Source: Pirellulaceae bacterium (GTDB taxonomy: Bacteria; Planctomycetota; Planctomycetia; Pirellulales; Pirellulaceae). Taken from it: a stretch of 48,945 nucleotides of DNA. Location: assembly GCA_016784735.1 (NCBI GenBank), contig JADHUC010000037.1:1-48945 (forward strand). The letters are read 5' to 3'. The notes under the pieces were generated by a model that did no database searches, was not told the DNA's origin, and saw only the letters and a program-made list of their open reading frames with translations. The position numbers and the translations under genes were made by a program. This document shows positions 35,066-42,866 of this stretch, piece after piece. How positions within the stretch are numbered: position 1 is the stretch's first letter; the number at the start of each line of letters is the position of its first letter.

Positions 35066-35491
35066 TCACCCCGGCGTCAACTGGAGGAGCCGCTTCGGAA
35101 TTTCGCCTTGCAGCAATTCGTAAAACCCGGGCTCCTCGATACGCTCTCGCTGGACGCGCGAAAGCCAACGTAGCGGCTCCTCCCATTGCTCTAAGGGCGG
35201 AATCTCCAAGTTGACCCAACCGCGGCGGACCTCGCTGGCCACGATGCCGGTCAGGTACACGGGTCCGGCATTCGTCTGGATGGACAGCGTCACCTTGGCC
35301 TTGCGAAAGACGGGATTTTCACTCGGTTCCGGCTTCAAGTGGATGCCGAGTCTTCCCACGCTGGGCGCACTCGGGCGGGCCGATTTCGCCCGCGCCGCCT
35401 GCTTGCGGGTCATCACGTCCAACGGGCTGGTGACGGCCCGGCCATCGGTCGGCTTGGCCACGCGCACGTAGATCGTTGTCGTTTGCAGACT
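35066..35491 (-). pseudogene. Integron-type tyrosine recombinase, C-terminal remnant with unusual extension
   Basis: The frame enters the family at SLQTTTIYVRVAKPTDGRAV then TSPLD. This matches the end of tyrosine recombinases with the nucleophilic Tyr in TTTIY and the V-x-SPLD ending that is typical of integron integrases (YTHVL...GVRSPLD). About 115 further residues follow in frame (IHLKPEPSENPVFRKAKVTL, QTNAGPVYLTGIVASEVRRG, EQWEEPLRWLSRVQRERIEE), not part of known IntI. The upstream codons, including the catalytic Arg boxes, are absent; instead a 40-bp repeat lies 28 bp upstream. Hence a truncated, inactive integrase. The orientation is the same as the cassettes. Confidence 0.6.
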
Positions 35492-35518
35492 CAAATCTTC
35501 GGGCGTGGCGTGTGATGG

Positions 35519-35558
35519 GCCGTTCAGCGCGCGACTCTTGCTTGCTGCTGTAGCGGGG
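35519..35558. repeat. 40-bp direct repeat, copy 2
   Basis: Differs from the copy at 32221-32260 at two positions only. It abuts the integrase remnant on one side and a TATAAT hexamer on the other. Confidence 0.7.
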
Positions 35559-35564
35559 TATAAT
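35539..35564 (+). promoter_or_regulatory. Possible sigma-70-like promoter
   Basis: TTGCTT, about 15 bp, then a perfect TATAAT at 35559-35564, upstream of the DUF4838 gene. The -35 candidate lies inside the 40-bp repeat. Spacing is short, so this is a weak call. Confidence 0.3.
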
Positions 35565-35703
35565 GCACATCGCTTAACCCCCAAGAACAGGCTGGTCGTC
35601 CATGAGCGACGCTCGCCGATCGGGTTGCTCATTCGCGCACACGCCCGTCGTGTTCACCGAAACCACCGTGCAGGTCAAGTGGATCTGAAAGGATGTCACG
35701 AAG

Positions 35704-37794
35704 ATGAACTTGAGATACGCCACGACAATGAGAATGGCCATGTTCATGCTCATGCTTGCGATTGCTGGCGCTTCATGCACGCGCTGCCTCTCGACGGCGC
35801 GGGGGGAGGATGAGGGAGCCCACCCCAAGGGGCTCGTCATCGCGGGAGAACTCGCACAGGGAGACACGCCCGCCTCGAATCGCGCCGATCTGGTGATCGA
35901 TGGAAAGTCCGACTGGCGGATCGTCCTGCGATCGGGGGCGTCCGCTCCGGAGGCCTTGGCCGCCAAGGAACTGGCCCGCTACGTAGGACTCATCTCCCAG
36001 GCCGAGCTTGGCATTGTGGAGAAGGCACTTCCAGGGCAACGCGTCATTCGGATCGAATGCGGCGATGGTGATCTGGATGGATTCCATCTGTCGGTCGCGC
36101 CGGGTCGCATCTTCATCAAAGGCCATACGCCCCGCGGTGCGCTCTATGGCGTCTATCAGTTGCTCGAAGACATGGGCTGCCGCTGGTTCTACATCGGCGA
36201 ACTGGGCGAGGTGGTTCCGTCAGCAACCGACATCTATCTGCCATGCGGCGAAAGGACCCAGAGCGCCTCGTTCCGCGAGCGGTCGGTGCTGGTCGCCTAT
36301 CCTTCCTACTACGAGCGTTTCGACGAGTGGATCGACTTCCTGACGAAGATGCGCATCAACAACGTCGGCATTTACGGGCAGTCGCTCGACTGGTGGAAGG
36401 CCAACCGCGGCCGCTATCTGCCCATGCTCGAAGAGCGCCACGCCATCCTCGAATTCGGCGGGCACATTATGCCCGCCTTCGTCCCTCGCGATCTCTTCGG
36501 CGCCCACCCCGAATACTTCAGGATGAACGAAGAGGGCCAGCGCGCGGACGACCACAACTTCTGCCCCAATTCGGACGCCCTGGAATTGCTGAAGAAGAAC
36601 GTGCGAGGCCACTTCGAACAGCTTCCTGAGATCACCTATTTCCACATCTGGGCCGACGACCTGAAGGGAGGCGGTTGGTGCCATTGCCCAGAGTGCGAGG
36701 GCCTGCCGCCCGCCGACCAAAACCTGATCGCCATGAATGCCATGGCCGGTGTGCTTGCCGAGGTCAATCCGCGGGCGTCGTTGGCGCTGCTGGCCTACCA
36801 CGATACGGCCGAGGTCCCCAGCCTCGCGCCCGCGCCCAATCTGTTCCTCTACCACGCGGCCCGCGAGCGTTGCTACCGTCATGCCTTTGACGACCCGGCC
36901 TGCCGCCGCAACCGCGAGGAGTATATGCAGCCCTGGCACGACCTGCGCAGCGTGTTCCAGAAGACGGCCCCCAGGACCATTCACGAGTTTTCCTATTACA
37001 CCGACGGATTGCTCGACCGGGAGATGCAGCCGCCGCAGGTCGAGACCATCCCCGCAGATGCGCGCTACTTCAGCGGCTCGGGCGTCAAGGTGCATCAGAA
37101 CCTAATGGTCTGCTTCCGCGACTGGCACAGCCCGCCGTTCTCGCTCGTGCTGTTCTCGCAGGCGGCGTGGAACGCCGATATCAATGGATGGGAGACGCTG
37201 GAGGATTTCTGCCGCCACTACTACGGCGAAGCGATGGCGCAGACCATGACGGACTACTACCGTAGGGTCGAGGAAGCCTGCCAGTTGCTCTTCACCGGCG
37301 ATCCCATCGTGGGCCCTTACATCGACATGTGCTGGCCGCCGATGGCCCCCGAGATGCGCCGGGCGAAAACGGCCGACGCACGCCAGGCAGCCAAGATCCA
37401 CCGGGGATTGCTCGGTAAATTGGACGAGGCGCTGAAGGGAGTGCCCGCCGGTATGCTCCACCAAAGGCTCAGCCGCGAGCGCGACGTCTGCGAACTGCAC
37501 CAATTCACGTTAGAACTGGCCTGTTGCCACTACGAAGGCCAATCCCTGGGATGGCAGTACATCAACGGCGCCGTGAGCCGCGAGGACGGACTTCGCGCCG
37601 CGGATCTGCTTGCCGAGGCGATCACCTGGGTCGAAAAAATCACCGCCTGGATCGATCGCTACCCGGACGAACAGAAGAGCCTCGCAGGTGGCTGGAAATC
37701 CTATTGGGGCAGCTACGCGAATGTCTTCGCCAAAGTGGAGGAACAAGTACGGGACAAGCTGTCGAGCACTTCCTCATCGCCGGTCGCGAGATGA
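35704..37794 (+). CDS. DUF4838 domain-containing exported protein, C-terminus frameshifted
   Basis: A 696-residue protein with signal peptide (MAMFMLMLAIAGASCTRC). Residues about 75-175 resemble a GH20b/GH67 N-terminal domain (AAKELARYVGLISQAELG, GHTPRGALYGVYQLLEDMGC then RWFYIGELGE). The DUF4838 part follows (NFCPNSDALELLKKNV, YFHIWADDLKGGGWCHCPEC, FSYYTDGLLDREMQPP, HYYGEAMAQTMTDYYRRVEE), similar to alpha-glucuronidase-like barrels. After VRDKL the frame ends in SSTSSSPVAR; one base shifted, translation continues VEHFLIAGREMNAYLDIAAE to TWKR and a stop at 37833-37835, which looks like the genuine end. Likely polysaccharide-related; activity unproven. Confidence 0.82.
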   Translation: MNLRYATTMRMAMFMLMLAIAGASCTRCLSTARGEDEGAHPKGLVIAGELAQGDTPASNRADLVIDGKSDWRIVLRSGASAPEALAAKELARYVGLISQAELGIVEKALPGQRVIRIECGDGDLDGFHLSVAPGRIFIKGHTPRGALYGVYQLLEDMGCRWFYIGELGEVVPSATDIYLPCGERTQSASFRERSVLVAYPSYYERFDEWIDFLTKMRINNVGIYGQSLDWWKANRGRYLPMLEERHAILEFGGHIMPAFVPRDLFGAHPEYFRMNEEGQRADDHNFCPNSDALELLKKNVRGHFEQLPEITYFHIWADDLKGGGWCHCPECEGLPPADQNLIAMNAMAGVLAEVNPRASLALLAYHDTAEVPSLAPAPNLFLYHAARERCYRHAFDDPACRRNREEYMQPWHDLRSVFQKTAPRTIHEFSYYTDGLLDREMQPPQVETIPADARYFSGSGVKVHQNLMVCFRDWHSPPFSLVLFSQAAWNADINGWETLEDFCRHYYGEAMAQTMTDYYRRVEEACQLLFTGDPIVGPYIDMCWPPMAPEMRRAKTADARQAAKIHRGLLGKLDEALKGVPAGMLHQRLSRERDVCELHQFTLELACCHYEGQSLGWQYINGAVSREDGLRAADLLAEAITWVEKITAWIDRYPDEQKSLAGGWKSYWGSYANVFAKVEEQVRDKLSSTSSSPVAR

Positions 37795-37897
37795 ACGCCT
37801 ATCTGGACATCGCCGCAGAGACATGGAAGCGATAGAGGCATACGGGCGCTACGACTGAGCAACGCCTGGATCAACAAGAAAGAGGTATGAGGTAACA

Positions 37898-38830
37898 ATG
37901 TTATCTAGCATTCACATTCGCAGTTTCTTGATCGTACTTGCCACGTTCGCCATGGGGGCTGGGGTTCGGGCGGGGCTTTCCGCCGATGAGTCGTCCGGCA
38001 AGCAGTATGATTTCCGGATGGTACAGATGTCGGATACGCAACCGCCGCTTGGCCAGGAGGGTCAATGGGCGCTCGTTGAGGAGGCAGTGTCGCTCGTAAA
38101 CTCTCTAAAACCGGACATCGTCTTGGTCGCGGGGGACGTGACCGATAACGGCACCGAGGTCGAATGCAAACGCATGGGTGAGATCCTCAGCCGGATACGC
38201 GCACCAATGTATGCCGTCGCGGGTAACCATGACACTCTCCAGGTGACGGAGGCGGACGAGCAGGCCTTCCCAGGCGAGGATATCCGTGCAGTGAAAAGGG
38301 GTTACTTCGAAAAGTATATTAGTAACATGACATGGCCGGTGGAGCTTGGCGAGTTGCAGTTCGTCGGTTTGGAGCCAGGTGCGACGTGGTCGAACATTCC
38401 GGCCGACCGTCGGGAATGGCTGCTCGAAACGTGCCGCGCCGGTTCGGCCCCCTACAAGTTCCTGGTGACTCACTTCCCGCCCAACCCAGCCGAAGGTCCC
38501 GAGCGCCGCGGTCCGGACAGGGGGAACCTCTACGAAGCCCTCGACGACGCCGGCGTTGTCGGTTACATGCACGGCCATACACACAGGCTAGAGGCGGCGC
38601 AAGACCCGGAAACCGGGCGGCTAGTCTTCAATTCATGCTCGGCCGTCTTCCGGGACACGCGCGGCGTAATGTACTATGACGTATACGGCGACAGGATCGT
38701 GTGCTTCTGGAAGCCCGTCGAGAGCAAGGCGCGTGTGCTGGGCATGTTCGACTTGAAGCAGGCGCTTGCCGACGTGTCCAGCAGGCGTGAGGCAGCGGTG
38801 GAAGTGGGAGTTGTCGACAAGACCGATTGA
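37898..38830 (+). CDS. Exported calcineurin-like metallophosphoesterase
   Basis: A 310-residue protein with signal peptide (IVLATFAMGAGVRAGLSA); GAGG precedes the ATG. All metallophosphoesterase blocks are present: MSDTQ (Asp46), GDVTDN (79-84), GNHD (109-112), THFP (191-194) and GHTHR (226-230), giving the usual dinuclear metal ligands. The first block has Asp-Thr-Gln in place of the common Asp-x-His, so one ligand may differ. Likely hydrolyses a phosphate ester or nucleotide outside the cytoplasm. It follows the DUF4838 gene by about 60 bp from the extended reading frame and may be cotranscribed with it. Confidence 0.88.
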   Translation: MLSSIHIRSFLIVLATFAMGAGVRAGLSADESSGKQYDFRMVQMSDTQPPLGQEGQWALVEEAVSLVNSLKPDIVLVAGDVTDNGTEVECKRMGEILSRIRAPMYAVAGNHDTLQVTEADEQAFPGEDIRAVKRGYFEKYISNMTWPVELGELQFVGLEPGATWSNIPADRREWLLETCRAGSAPYKFLVTHFPPNPAEGPERRGPDRGNLYEALDDAGVVGYMHGHTHRLEAAQDPETGRLVFNSCSAVFRDTRGVMYYDVYGDRIVCFWKPVESKARVLGMFDLKQALADVSSRREAAVEVGVVDKTD

Positions 38831-38834
38831 GGCG

Positions 38835-38970
38835 GCGCGCGCCTGGTCAGGATGGCGGTGCGTTCGAGGTTTTCGCACGCGCGTCGGGGCGAGCACTCGG
38901 ACAATCTCGTCACGTGCCACATGACACTCGCCACCACGAAACTCACGAGGCCGTCGGCATACGGCTCCAA
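38835..38970 (-). pseudogene. Fossil of a methyltransferase-PQQ fusion gene
   Basis: Directly after the stop of the paralogue, the minus strand encodes PYADGLVSFVVAS and, shifted, GECHVARDEIVRVLAPT. This matches LPYGDNIVNLVVASGE and CQVTREEIARVLVP in the protein at 23677-26853. The shift is explained by loss of 7 bp between two GGCRAGT near-repeats. Only about 40 codons survive and no other part of the family is nearby. Confidence 0.6.
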
Positions 38971-41900
38971 CTATTCTCCAGCAAGACAGACGATCCGACC
39001 GTCGATGGTGGCCAGATAGAGACACTCTCGGGCGGCAATCATGCCGTCGAAAACGGGAGGCGCCGGCAGTTCGGTCTCCGACAGCTTTGAACCATCGTGT
39101 TTGTTGACAGCGATCAGTCTGGCACCACGTTTGCCTGTGATCGCTTCTGCCTGGGCAACGAGCTGTTTGTCGGCCTCGGCCCTGCCCCAATTCTCAAACG
39201 CGCGGATCTCGTCGGCCAGCGCCGGTGGGCCGGCCACGAAAAGCGTATCGCCGGCCAGCAGAAGTGCGCGGGCGTGGACGTCCACGTCGGTCGACCAATG
39301 GAAATCGATCTCGTGTGTCTTGCGGGGTCGAGTTGCGCGTTTCCTCTTGGGTTTCGGCTGAGCGGGTCTCTTCTTCGGCGGTGGGAGCTTGATCAGATCC
39401 CGCCCGGCCGCATAGAGGTGGTAGGCAAGGGGCGTCCGCCACTGATACATACTGCTCTGGCGGCCGTATCCGTAAACTCGGTTCTCGTCGCACGCCAGGA
39501 TGCGGCCCGCGGGCGTGTAGTTACCGGCGACCGGCCACCCGCCCGCCCCACCGGGAAAGTGCCGGCCGTAGATCCAGTAAGCTCGATGAAACCAGGTGTC
39601 GTCCAGGAAACCGGATGGGCAGAAGATGTGCCGGTCGGCACCAGCCTGGTCGGCACCGAGCGCAAGCGTGCCGTTCCTCGTACCTTCCGGCATCTGGGGA
39701 GTTGCCTTCTCACGTCGCCCATCCAGGCCGAATTGCTGCGAGCGCATATACAGCGACTCACCATCACAGGAGAGAATATCGGGAAGCGCCACGGGCATCG
39801 TCAAGTGACCATGCCTGCTAATCAGATCCTTCTGGGTCTCCGGATCCCGGTGGTCATGGACGACTTCGCCGAGCAACTCTCCGCTCGTGGCATCCAGCCG
39901 CACCAGCCAAACACCTCCGTCCAAGTACATGGACCGACCGGCCACGGCGTAAACCGTGTTGTCGCGGACCAGAACGCTCCCGTGAACGGGCCACACCGAT
40001 TCCGGCTGATCATCGGCGACCAGCACAGCCTCGCGCGGTGCCGCCAGGAACTTCCATACGAGAGCCCCATCTTGCTCTCGCAGGCAATACACAAAGCCGT
40101 CGTGGGAACCGAAATACACACGCGCACCGTCGATTGTCGGAGGCGAATCGATTCGCCCGCCGGCCGAAAACGACCAACCGGGTTCGCCCGTCGCTGCGTC
40201 GATCGTATGGACCGTGTGACGGTCGACCGCTGCCACGTAGATCTTGCCATTGGCGGCTGTCAGGCGACTCAGTTTGCCTCCGAGCTTCCGGCTCCAAGCC
40301 TGAGTCAATTTGGTGGGCGCCTTGGCCGGAGTGCAACTGCTTCGCGCCGGATCGTGTCGATAGGTTGGCCAGTCGGCCGCGGATGGACCTGCGCCTCGCG
40401 GCGAATCGTACGCGGCGCCCTTCTGGAGACGGACCGCCGGTGTTGGCGCTTCCTCCAGTGCGCTGCCCGCTGCCAGCGCGTTGAAACCGGTGAGCTTGGC
40501 CTCGATGTAGCAGGCGCAAGGATGCGGTGTCTGGTAGATCATGCCATTGGCCGGTGTGAACCCGAACAGGCAGACGCTGCGAAACCAATGGTGCAGATGC
40601 CATTGCTTCTGCTCGATATCCACAAACTCAGTGCCCGTAACCGGACGAATCAGGTAGCGTTCGGTTGCGCGACTCCGATAGCAGCGCTGGTGGAACCAGT
40701 AGCTTTCCTGATCGCAGGGGATCTCGACCTTGGGTATGCCGGTGCGAGGGTCTTTGCCGGTAATCGGTCCCCGGTTGTGGTCAGCCGGGCCGCCCCACAC
40801 CAATCCGCCGGCAACCAAAAGATCCTGGGGACAATAGTGACCGGAAGTTGGATGATCGCCGGCCCACACCTGCTTGCCGTCTTCAACGCTCAACACCGTG
40901 ATCTTGCCGTCATCGCCCGTGAAGAGGACCAAATCGTCGTACAGCACCAGCGTGACGCCGGTTGACTGCAGGATGGCCCTTCGGCGCGCCACCGGCGCTG
41001 ATGTCCAGCGAAGTTTACCGGTTGCCAAATCCAGGGAGACGATCGCGTCACCGTCGTGATACACGACGTTGGAAGCCGTAGCGGCCACGCTGAGCGGAGT
41101 GACCTTTGTCTTATGCTGCCAGCGCTGGCTGCCATCATCCAGGTTGACGGCTACAATCACCTGCTCCGATTCTGTCCACTGGCCCTCCAGAATCGCGCGG
41201 TCGCGTTCCACACCGAGGTTCTGCGCCACGGTTTCCCCGTCACTTGTGCGCACTGGCGAGTAAGGCTTGGGCGGCGGTCCGCCGGCCACGGTGATCAGGC
41301 AGCCGTGACCGACCAGGATCTCTTCCGTGCCCACCGTGTCCGGGAAGCCGCGCAGCACGTCGCCCGTCGCGGCGTCAATTTCCGAGACCGGTGCGGTGAT
41401 ACCGAGAGTCGTGTACAGCCGGTCGCCGACAGCCACCAGTCGCCGCGGGACTCGAGCAGGCCCGCTCTTGAAGGGATAAATGCGATGGGCCCAGTCGGGA
41501 ATGTCGCGCTTCCACAGCAGGGAGCCGTTGAACGCATCCCTCGCTACGACTCGCCACTGGGAAGGCAGCAGCGGCGAATGGTGCGGTCCCTCGTCCATGA
41601 TGTAAAAGAGTCGCCCGCCGGCCGATACCACCGAACTGATGGAGGCCATGCGATCGTGGTGACGCGTCCATAATGGGCCGGCTGTCCACCGTACGCGCCG
41701 CGGCGGGGCGATCCGCTCGTCTTTCGCTACAGCGTTGTTGGATGGGTCGTACAGATAGTGCGTCCATTCGTCGATGGCCTTGGGCCAGGGCTTCACTATC
41801 CGCTTCCATCCATCGCCCGAACGGATCAAGGCCACACCGTGCGGCGCCAGGACTCGCTGAATCTCCGCCTCGTCCGGAACGGGGTCCGTGCCGTCGACCA

Positions 41901-42252
41901 CCACGAGGTTCACGAGTTCGGTGATATGGGGAAGACGTTGACCGTCGCAGTGGGCTACCGTAACAGGACCATAACAACCCAGCGATTGAATCGCGTCGCG
42001 CGCAGCACGAACGTTTTCCTCTCTTGGCGAGAGCCCTTGAACGTAGTACCGATCGCACGTCCGCAGGGCCGCCGTTCTCTCACCGATGTTGCCGATGTGC
42101 ACCACGAACCCACCGCTGACTCCGGCCGCAGCATGGACTCCCTCCGCCCACCGTTGGGCCTGTGCACGAGGGGAATTCGCGACCGCCGCAGATCCGAGAG
42201 CCAAGTGGACAGTTGCGAGGGCGCAGGCAATAAGACTGGCAGGGATGTTCAT
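38971..42252 (-). CDS. Exported fusion: degenerate methyltransferase-like domain plus PQQ beta-propellers
   Basis: A 1093-residue paralogue of the protein at 23677-26853, with AAGGAG before the ATG and a signal peptide (SLIACALATVHLALGSAAVA). The N-domain keeps the shape (VVHIGNIGE, YVQGLSPREENVRAARDAI, ELVNLVVVDG, IQRVLAPHGVAL), but the SAM loop GCGDG is replaced by GNIGE and the acidic residue by Ser in QGLS, so SAM binding is doubtful. KPWPKAIDEW opens the propeller part with blades such as FNGSLLWKRDI, SLDLATGKLRWTS, SVEDGKQVWAG and REQDGALVWKF. A Lys/Arg/Pro-rich insert (KKRPAQPKPKRKRATRPRKT) lies near residue 970. Function unknown. Confidence 0.82.
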   Translation of the reverse strand: MNIPASLIACALATVHLALGSAAVANSPRAQAQRWAEGVHAAAGVSGGFVVHIGNIGERTAALRTCDRYYVQGLSPREENVRAARDAIQSLGCYGPVTVAHCDGQRLPHITELVNLVVVDGTDPVPDEAEIQRVLAPHGVALIRSGDGWKRIVKPWPKAIDEWTHYLYDPSNNAVAKDERIAPPRRVRWTAGPLWTRHHDRMASISSVVSAGGRLFYIMDEGPHHSPLLPSQWRVVARDAFNGSLLWKRDIPDWAHRIYPFKSGPARVPRRLVAVGDRLYTTLGITAPVSEIDAATGDVLRGFPDTVGTEEILVGHGCLITVAGGPPPKPYSPVRTSDGETVAQNLGVERDRAILEGQWTESEQVIVAVNLDDGSQRWQHKTKVTPLSVAATASNVVYHDGDAIVSLDLATGKLRWTSAPVARRRAILQSTGVTLVLYDDLVLFTGDDGKITVLSVEDGKQVWAGDHPTSGHYCPQDLLVAGGLVWGGPADHNRGPITGKDPRTGIPKVEIPCDQESYWFHQRCYRSRATERYLIRPVTGTEFVDIEQKQWHLHHWFRSVCLFGFTPANGMIYQTPHPCACYIEAKLTGFNALAAGSALEEAPTPAVRLQKGAAYDSPRGAGPSAADWPTYRHDPARSSCTPAKAPTKLTQAWSRKLGGKLSRLTAANGKIYVAAVDRHTVHTIDAATGEPGWSFSAGGRIDSPPTIDGARVYFGSHDGFVYCLREQDGALVWKFLAAPREAVLVADDQPESVWPVHGSVLVRDNTVYAVAGRSMYLDGGVWLVRLDATSGELLGEVVHDHRDPETQKDLISRHGHLTMPVALPDILSCDGESLYMRSQQFGLDGRREKATPQMPEGTRNGTLALGADQAGADRHIFCPSGFLDDTWFHRAYWIYGRHFPGGAGGWPVAGNYTPAGRILACDENRVYGYGRQSSMYQWRTPLAYHLYAAGRDLIKLPPPKKRPAQPKPKRKRATRPRKTHEIDFHWSTDVDVHARALLLAGDTLFVAGPPALADEIRAFENWGRAEADKQLVAQAEAITGKRGARLIAVNKHDGSKLSETELPAPPVFDGMIAARECLYLATIDGRIVCLAGE

Positions 42253-42866
42253 GTGCGTGCTCCTTGATCTCGTTTGCTTGTTCCGTATCGTTGTGCAATA
42301 GCGTCAGGGTCTCAGCGCGTCAGCATTTGCGCGCCGTGTGCTCATCTTTGTAGGCCCACCGACTGGTTGTCGGACGATCCGGTGGGCCTGCGAAGACTTG
42401 GCCCACCCTACCTTGGTTGCGGACGTAAGGCCGCGTTGGGACACGTACGAGAGAAACGGATTATAGTGGATCACAGGAGCCACAAATACCGCCTCAAGCA
42501 AGTGTGAGAGTCCTGATTGGAGGAAGCGGCTGCGGCGCGGAGGCGGGGAACAGTCTCTGGTGTGCCTGAAACAGTGCGTGACAGCCGGGATTCGCACGGG
42601 GTGCGTGAGGTGTTCCGAAGGATTCTGAGACTTCTTCGCGCACAGAATCCCAGAATGGGCTGCTGCCACTGCAGACGCTTGCGTGGCTGGTTTCCTTCCG
42701 CTCTTGAGAGGCGAAATACTCCGCCCGAATCGTAGACCCGCCAGAACAGCCGCGGCTTTGGGTTCGCGCAAGAAGCCACCGCATTTGAGCCTGTTCGGAA
42801 TGGCTGCCAGTGACCAGGGGGCATCCTGGCCTGGACTTTGGGTGCGCCATGTTCAACTACTGAACA
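42253..42866. other. Intergenic region with a palindromic repeat
   Basis: Contains the repeat at 42350-42411 and a perfect 8-bp hairpin (GGATTCTG ... CAGAATCC) at about 42623-42653. No coding frame has convincing composition. Confidence 0.45.
42350..42411. repeat. Palindromic repeat (AGGCCCACCG type)
   Basis: AGGCCCACCG at 42352-42361 pairs perfectly with CGGTGGGCCT at 42380-42389; a further GGCCCACC follows at about 42400, so the unit has two related blocks. Appears to be a dispersed intergenic element. Confidence 0.55.

Noticed and set aside
39097..40965. Long plus-strand frame opposite the second fusion protein
   Set aside because: The minus strand shows signal peptide, ribosome site and PQQ blades; the plus frame has shadow composition.
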